Shown here: one piece after another, positions 6,009-10,784 of the stretch
Position numbering within the stretch: position 1 is the first letter of the stretch
Layout of the letters: every line of letters starts with the position of its first letter
Source of the DNA: Acetatifactor sp.
Lineage (GTDB): Bacteria; Bacillota; Clostridia; Lachnospirales; Lachnospiraceae
DNA: 10,784 nucleotides
Assembly (NCBI GenBank): GCA_024699575.1
Contig: JAILPF010000178.1
Span: forward strand, 1-10,784
Direction of reading: 5' to 3'
Notes under the pieces: model-generated
The model's database searches: none
What the model saw: the letters and a program-made list of their open reading frames with translations, nothing else
What the model was told of the DNA's origin: nothing
Translations under genes and position numbers: made by a program

Positions 6009-7004
6009 ATGAGTGTAAAATTTGATAAAAAAAAGAATATAACTCATGCCGTGAAGATTTCACTGGCTGCAATAATAGCGATTCTCCTGGCGGAAGCTTT
6101 GCACTTACAGTTTGCAGTATCGGCAGGTATTGTTGCCATTCTTTCCGTGGCGTTTACGAAGAGAGAAACCATACAGACTGCGAGGAATAGATTTATTGCA
6201 TTTGCGCTGGCACTAATCATTGCGGCAGTATGTTTCAATTTGTTTGGCTATAGCCATTTCGGATTTTTTGTATATCTGATTATGTTCATAGTAATATGTC
6301 AGTTTATGGGGTGGAACAGCGCAATGGCAATGGACTCCGTACTAATCTCCCATTTCCTGACACTGAAAAATATGGGAATACAGGCACTTTCCAATGAGAT
6401 TGCACTGTTTATCATAGGCGTGGGAATCGGAATTTTTTCCAATCTTTTCCTGCATAAGGATACAGATTACATGGCAAAAATGAAACAGGAAACGGACGCT
6501 TTGATAAAGCAGGCATTACACCGGATGTCTCTTCGAATTATGAATCCACAAATGGTGGATTATGATGGAAGCTGTTTCGAGACATTGCGGAAGACGATTA
6601 CAGAAGCATCCGCACAAGCGCATGCAAACTATATGAATCAACTATCCAAAGATGATGTTGAAGATATTGAATACATTGCAATGAGAGATAAACAGTCTGA
6701 TATTCTCTATGAAATGTATAAGCATCTATGCAAAATAGAAACGGTGCCGGTGACTGCGGAATTGCTATCAGACTTTTTTGAGAGAGTATCCACCCAATAT
6801 TCAATGGAAAATACAGTTGAAGGGTTGCTAAACGATTTCCGTAAACTGGACAGGCAGATGAAAGAAATGCCACTCCCCGTGCAAAGAAAAGAATTTGAAG
6901 ATCGGGCAAGACTTTTTACAATCATGCGTGGTATGGAAGAATTTCTGAACTTGAAAAAAGAGTATATGATGAAAAATGATGCCAATCCCGATAAAGGAGA
7001 GTAG
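6009..7004 (+). CDS. Aromatic acid exporter (ArAE_1/UPF0421) family membrane protein
   Basis: The product has 331 residues, the usual length of this family. The N-terminal half is membrane-embedded, with segments at about 13-31, 34-50, 60-78, 85-105 and 127-148; the motif FTKRETIQTARNRF (49-62) follows the second segment and is characteristic of the family. Residues 150-331 form a soluble, mostly helical domain rich in Glu, Lys and Met, matching the ArAE C-terminal domain. GGAAAGG (5994-6000) lies 8 nt before the ATG. It is the first gene behind the promoter at 5931-5959 and is followed 3 nt later by the next gene. The name comes from E. coli AaeB-like efflux proteins that export aromatic carboxylates; transport has not been shown for the short Gram-positive members, so the substrate is open. 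Confidence 0.88.
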   Translation: MSVKFDKKKNITHAVKISLAAIIAILLAEALHLQFAVSAGIVAILSVAFTKRETIQTARNRFIAFALALIIAAVCFNLFGYSHFGFFVYLIMFIVICQFMGWNSAMAMDSVLISHFLTLKNMGIQALSNEIALFIIGVGIGIFSNLFLHKDTDYMAKMKQETDALIKQALHRMSLRIMNPQMVDYDGSCFETLRKTITEASAQAHANYMNQLSKDDVEDIEYIAMRDKQSDILYEMYKHLCKIETVPVTAELLSDFFERVSTQYSMENTVEGLLNDFRKLDRQMKEMPLPVQRKEFEDRARLFTIMRGMEEFLNLKKEYMMKNDANPDKGE

Positions 7005-7007
7005 TCA

Positions 7008-8669
7008 GTGGGAGAATCAATGAAAAAAATACCTAAAATTGCAGCATTTATCTTGATTATCATGCGGGTTGTTCTGGCATTTAGACTTGGCATAGAATTT
7101 CATGTAAGCCAGCTGTGGGATGATAATCTAATGATGCGATATGCCGGTTTAAAGTCACATTTTTCACAACCTTCCTATTTTTCGCTGGTGAAAGATATGA
7201 GTTTCCCGGTGTTTATTAGACTTACTTCTGTTACAGGCATCCCGCTTACGGTCACGATTGCACTTTTGTGGGCTTCTGTTGCTGCCGTGACTTTCTACAC
7301 TGTGAACAGATTATTGCCAAAAGAGAAATGCGTTTCATATTTTGCTTTTGTATATGTTCTGTTTATGCCACAGGCATTTGAGATGTGGAGTGGGGTAAGG
7401 CTTTACCGCAACATGATAATAGCACCATTTTCATTGCTTACACTCCTTTTACTCATCCATCTTACAGTGGATGCCTATAGGCTAAGTAAAGCAGCGTATG
7501 TTGTGGCAATCATGCTTGGCATCGTTTTCACCTTCACCTATTATATCAAAGAGGATGGCGTCTGGCTACTTTGCTGCCTTGGATTGGGGATGATAATTGC
7601 CTTCATTAATATGTTTTTTTCGAAAACACAGTATCTCAAAAAGGCGATTTTGATTTGCATCCCACTTTTGATGTTTGGAATGGGGACGTTGGGGTATAAA
7701 GCTCTCAATTATAAATATTTTGGAGTTTATGAAATCAATACCCGTACCGGAGGAGAACCCGGGAAATTTTTAAATACAGTCTATGCTGTGGATTCCGATT
7801 ACAGATCCATGTACTGCTGGACGCCCTATGATGCGATTGAAAAAGTATTTGAGCATTCGGAAACACTTTCGAGTCATCCTGAGTTATTGGACAGTATCAT
7901 GCATACCGATTGGCGGGATGGAGACATCATTCAAAATCCCATACCCGGAGATCATCTTGGATGGATTCTGAGGGATGAACTCAATAGTACAGGACTTTTT
8001 ACAAGTGAAAAAGATATCGATACCTTCTTTAAAAAGGTCAATGATGAATTGAAGGCTGCAATTCGGAATGGAGATATTCCAAAAGAAAAAGATGCGTTCC
8101 AATTGGTAAGTTCCACGGGTGGGTACACCGGGGAGGAAATCCAGTATCTGCTGAATGTAGAAAAAGAAGGCTTGCTGGGCGCCGTTGTGCTGAAGGGTTA
8201 TGTGGCAGGACGCGGCGGTGTATCAAAAGAGGAAATCGCTGAAAGCTACGAACTGGTTGAAGCTGTCAAGGAGTATACGCATCTGAATTATCTGGATGAT
8301 TACAGTGCTATGATACCTGCAAGTGATCAGAGCGCGAAAGTGGTAAAGGTCATCTTCGGTGTCTACAGGGTTGTAAATGTAGTATTGTTTATCGGTGTAA
8401 TATTTGTTATTCTGTTTGGGATTGTAAGATTCCTTGTTGGAAGGAAGAAAGAATCGAATTACTTTTATCTTGCAGGCAGTATCATATTTATGGGGATTGC
8501 ACTGGTTTATGATTTTGCTATCAGCTGGTTCTCGGCCTTTTTGTTTGTGAAAGATGGAATCAATAATGTTACACTTAACTTTTATAATATTGCATTACCC
8601 GGACTCCTGTTTCTATCCTATCTGTTCGCGATAATGTATCTGGTAAAGACGAGGGGACAACATGAATAG
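7008..8669 (+). CDS. Polytopic membrane protein, GT-C glycosyltransferase-like
   Basis: Two starts are plausible: GTG at 7008 (553 aa, AAAGGAGA 7 nt upstream) and ATG at 7020 (549 aa, GGGAGA just upstream); numbering is from the ATG. Hydrophobic segments lie at about 6-23, 76-93, 103-118, 132-149, 159-176, 181-200 and 209-226. A soluble stretch of about 210 residues (230-440) follows, then four more segments at about 447-472, 482-500, 502-511 and 523-542. The first loop holds QLWDDNLMMRYAG with an acidic pair (D34, D35); another loop holds YYIKEDGVWLL (E178, D179). GT-C transferases place such an acidic pair in the first external loop and use lipid-phosphate sugars. That makes a role in cell-surface glycan assembly likely, but this is inference from topology and two motifs. 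It overlaps the next gene by 8 nt, which suggests translational coupling. Confidence 0.6.
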   Translation: MGESMKKIPKIAAFILIIMRVVLAFRLGIEFHVSQLWDDNLMMRYAGLKSHFSQPSYFSLVKDMSFPVFIRLTSVTGIPLTVTIALLWASVAAVTFYTVNRLLPKEKCVSYFAFVYVLFMPQAFEMWSGVRLYRNMIIAPFSLLTLLLLIHLTVDAYRLSKAAYVVAIMLGIVFTFTYYIKEDGVWLLCCLGLGMIIAFINMFFSKTQYLKKAILICIPLLMFGMGTLGYKALNYKYFGVYEINTRTGGEPGKFLNTVYAVDSDYRSMYCWTPYDAIEKVFEHSETLSSHPELLDSIMHTDWRDGDIIQNPIPGDHLGWILRDELNSTGLFTSEKDIDTFFKKVNDELKAAIRNGDIPKEKDAFQLVSSTGGYTGEEIQYLLNVEKEGLLGAVVLKGYVAGRGGVSKEEIAESYELVEAVKEYTHLNYLDDYSAMIPASDQSAKVVKVIFGVYRVVNVVLFIGVIFVILFGIVRFLVGRKKESNYFYLAGSIIFMGIALVYDFAISWFSAFLFVKDGINNVTLNFYNIALPGLLFLSYLFAIMYLVKTRGQHE

Positions 8670-9828
8670 TATTTTATTAAATTATTCCGGATTCGCAGAT
8701 ATTTCGGCATTAGAAAACTGCAGAAATCAGAAGACATACATCATTGAAAATACTGCAAGGTCTGATTTGCGTATCTATGAAGATTTAATTTTGCAGGCAG
8801 GGGCGGAGAAAGTACAAAGCTCTTGTGTCGGACAAAATGATGCGGTGACCTTCACATATAAGGGCGAGGAGATTCATGTCTATTATACAGAGAATGATAA
8901 GCGAACGCACATTATTCATGATATGGAGACAGACCTGCCGGACAGTGATATTGCAGGAACGGGTGAGACTTGCGCACTGTATCAGTTTGAAGTTGACTAC
9001 CGCAATATTGATTGTGGGATGTGCTATATTTTTCAGACAGGCGGAGGAAGATTTTTCATCATCGACAGTGCACATATGAATTCAGTGAATGACCACATTC
9101 GTATTCATGAATTGCTAAAGAAACTGAATCATAATGATAGAATCATAATCGCCGGATGGTTTTTTACCCATGGACATCAGGACCACATCGTGAAATTTAT
9201 GGACTTTGTGCGGGAGAATTATGAGGACGTTGAGATAGAGAGAGTATACAGTGGATTTCCGGCTCTTTCAGTGGAAGGCGCGGAAAGTTGGTCAGAAGGT
9301 GACAAGGAGACCATGCGGGAATTTGAAACCTTGAATGACGCGCACAACTGGAAACACATCCGGTTACATACAGGACAGCAGTTTTTGCTGGATGAATTGA
9401 AATTTACCGTGTTGCATACTTATGATGATATCTGCGAGGAGCCGCTTATCTGCTATAATGATTCCAGCATTGTTTTAGCGGTGGAAGCGAGGGGAACCAA
9501 AACAGTGTTTCTGGGGGATTCCAATGTGCGCGCCTGTGTGGAACTGACTGCGCGATACGGGCATGGTATGCAGGCAGATATTGTTCAGGTGGCCCACCAC
9601 GGATTGAACGATTCCAATGTTGGAATCTATTATATGATAAATGCAAAAACTGCGTTGTTCCCGACAGCGGGACGGTATTTTGAGGAAAAGAAATCTTCGG
9701 AGGCAAACAGAGCGGTATTGCATCTGTGTGAGGAACATTTTCTGGCCGGAGACGGGACGAGAAAATTAGGGTTCCCATACTGCGCAGGGGATGCGGAACT
9801 GATTGAACATGAAATAGAGGGGAATTAA
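8662..9828 (+). CDS. MBL-fold metallohydrolase, ComEC/Rec2-like
   Basis: This 388-residue protein has no signal peptide or membrane segment, so it is probably cytoplasmic. Residues 1-105 form a separate alpha/beta domain that I do not recognise. From about 106 there is a metallo-beta-lactamase fold: GMCYIFQTGGGRFFIIDSAH (119-138), the metal motif FTHGHQDH (H170, H172, D174, H175), then VFLGDSN (D286) and QVAHHGLNDSN (H312, H313). The AHHG-x-N/D-S pattern is that of the ComEC/Rec2-type hydrolase domain, whose members act on phosphoester or nucleic-acid substrates, but here the ComEC membrane channel is absent. The ATG overlaps the end of the preceding gene by 8 nt and GAGGGG lies 5 nt upstream. 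The metal site looks complete, so an active hydrolase is likely; the substrate is unknown. Confidence 0.85.
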   Translation: MNSILLNYSGFADISALENCRNQKTYIIENTARSDLRIYEDLILQAGAEKVQSSCVGQNDAVTFTYKGEEIHVYYTENDKRTHIIHDMETDLPDSDIAGTGETCALYQFEVDYRNIDCGMCYIFQTGGGRFFIIDSAHMNSVNDHIRIHELLKKLNHNDRIIIAGWFFTHGHQDHIVKFMDFVRENYEDVEIERVYSGFPALSVEGAESWSEGDKETMREFETLNDAHNWKHIRLHTGQQFLLDELKFTVLHTYDDICEEPLICYNDSSIVLAVEARGTKTVFLGDSNVRACVELTARYGHGMQADIVQVAHHGLNDSNVGIYYMINAKTALFPTAGRYFEEKKSSEANRAVLHLCEEHFLAGDGTRKLGFPYCAGDAELIEHEIEGN

Positions 9829-9863
9829 ATTTACTTATAAAAATGTATCGGAGGAGTTACAGG

Positions 9864-10784
9864 ATGATTAAGAAGTACCGGATTGGCAATCCAATCGAAA
9901 CAGATTCAGTAGTGAAGGAGATTGCTATCGAGCAGCAAGGGATTCCTTATTTTGAGACAATCGAGGCTGAGAAAACCTTGAAAATGTCCATGGGGAAAAC
10001 GGACCGGGTTTTTGGCCTGGGCGAAACAATAAGAGGTATCAACAAAAGAGGATATATTTATACCAGTAATTGTTCGGATGACCCCAACCATACGGAGGAT
10101 AAAAGATCCTTATACGCAGCCCAGAATTTCTTCGTATTTTGGGGAGCAGCCCAGAAATTCGGAATGTATGTGGATACACCGGGTATTGTTTCTTTTGATA
10201 TAGGCTATGAAGAAATCAATACTTTTTCCATTTGCTTTGAAGATTTTGATGCGTATATATATGTTGTAGAAGGCGACAGCATTCTTGATATCGTAAAACA
10301 GTTCAGAGGAATTATCGGCAGGAGCTATATTCCTCCCAAGTGGGCGTTTGGTCTTGGACAGAGCAGATGGAGTTATATGAATGAACAGGAAGTCCGGGAG
10401 GTTGTGGACAATTACGATGCGCTTGGTATGCCGCTGGATAGTGTCTATCTGGACATTGATTACATGGAGAGATATAAGGATTTTACCGTGGATGAGGAGC
10501 GTTTCCCTGACTTTGAAGGCTTTGTAAAAGAGATGCGTGCAAGAGATATTCATCTGGTTCCCATTATTGACGCCGGTGTAAAAATAGAGGATGGATATGA
10601 TGTCTATGAAGAGGGTGTCGAGAAAGGTTACTTCTGCAAAAAGGAAAATGGGGAAAGACTTGTGGCTGCTGTGTGGCCGGGCAAAGTACATTTTCCGGAT
10701 GTTTTGAATGAAGAAGCAAGAAAGTGGTTTGGAGAAAAATACAAAATTCTTCTCGATATGGGAATTGACGGTTTTTGGAATGAC
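9864..10784 (+). CDS. Alpha-glucosidase, glycoside hydrolase family 31 (partial, C-terminus off the right edge)
   Basis: Visible are 307 residues of an enzyme usually near 660. It cleaves terminal alpha-linked glucose by a retaining mechanism. Residues 1-150 are the N-terminal beta-sandwich, including GETIRGINKRGY and CSDDPNHTEDKR, whose D73 reaches the active site in this family. The catalytic barrel begins at about 155: RSYIPPKWAFGLGQSRWSY (153-171), LDIDYM (196-201), PIIDAGVK (233-240), AVWPGKVHFPDVLN (269-282) and DGFWND (302-307). D307, the last codon of the window, is the predicted nucleophile. From memory, Blautia obeum Ro-alphaG1 has D73, W169 and D307 at the same positions, and its W169 favours alpha-1,6 substrates such as isomaltose; all three are kept here. 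No signal peptide, so the enzyme is cytoplasmic. GGAGGAG lies 7 nt before the ATG, 35 nt after the MBL gene. Confidence 0.95.
   Translation, partial: MIKKYRIGNPIETDSVVKEIAIEQQGIPYFETIEAEKTLKMSMGKTDRVFGLGETIRGINKRGYIYTSNCSDDPNHTEDKRSLYAAQNFFVFWGAAQKFGMYVDTPGIVSFDIGYEEINTFSICFEDFDAYIYVVEGDSILDIVKQFRGIIGRSYIPPKWAFGLGQSRWSYMNEQEVREVVDNYDALGMPLDSVYLDIDYMERYKDFTVDEERFPDFEGFVKEMRARDIHLVPIIDAGVKIEDGYDVYEEGVEKGYFCKKENGERLVAAVWPGKVHFPDVLNEEARKWFGEKYKILLDMGIDGFWND

Noticed and set aside
10110..10691. 193-codon minus-strand open frame
   Set aside because: It lies wholly inside the GH31 gene, whose motifs are unmistakable. The frame is an antisense shadow.

Overview
The window looks like a chromosomal carbohydrate-utilisation region from a Gram-positive, low-to-moderate G+C gut anaerobe of the Clostridia, most likely a Lachnospiraceae member close to Blautia. 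The reasons are the strong AGGAGG-type ribosome sites, the LplABC-type sugar importer without its own ATPase, an ArAE-type membrane protein, and a GH31 enzyme that I recall as very similar, residue by residue, to the Blautia obeum alpha-glucosidase Ro-alphaG1. No database search was possible; family calls rest on motifs read by eye.

Layout. (1) 1-695, minus strand: an AraC-family regulator, cut off by the left edge inside its DNA-binding domain. (2) 696-913: a divergent intergenic region with back-to-back promoters, one for the regulator and one for the transporter. (3) 914-4468, plus strand: a three-gene sugar ABC importer (lipoprotein binding protein and two permeases) closed by a clear intrinsic terminator at 4482-4533. 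(4) 4534-5128: about 600 bases without a convincing gene but dense in inverted repeats and CACGCG/CGTGTA-like motifs. (5) 5129-5923: an orphan PD-(D/E)XK-like nuclease-fold protein that appears to begin at an ATT codon. (6) 5931-5959: a good sigma-A promoter overlapped by an inverted repeat, heading a tight plus-strand cluster: an ArAE-type membrane protein (6009-7004), a GT-C-like polytopic membrane protein (7008-8669), a ComEC-like metallo-beta-lactamase-fold hydrolase (8662-9828), and a GH31 alpha-glucosidase (9864 to the right edge, cut at its predicted catalytic nucleophile).

How the parts may work together (inference): the AraC protein probably senses a sugar signal and controls the divergent importer. 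The importer would deliver an oligosaccharide into the cytoplasm using a shared MsmX-like ATPase encoded elsewhere. The GH31 enzyme has no signal peptide and could cleave alpha-linked glucose from the imported sugar, but it lies in a separate transcription unit behind its own promoter, so the link is by proximity only. The two least explained items are the repeat-rich spacer plus ATT-started nuclease gene, and the coupled GT-C-like/MBL gene pair.
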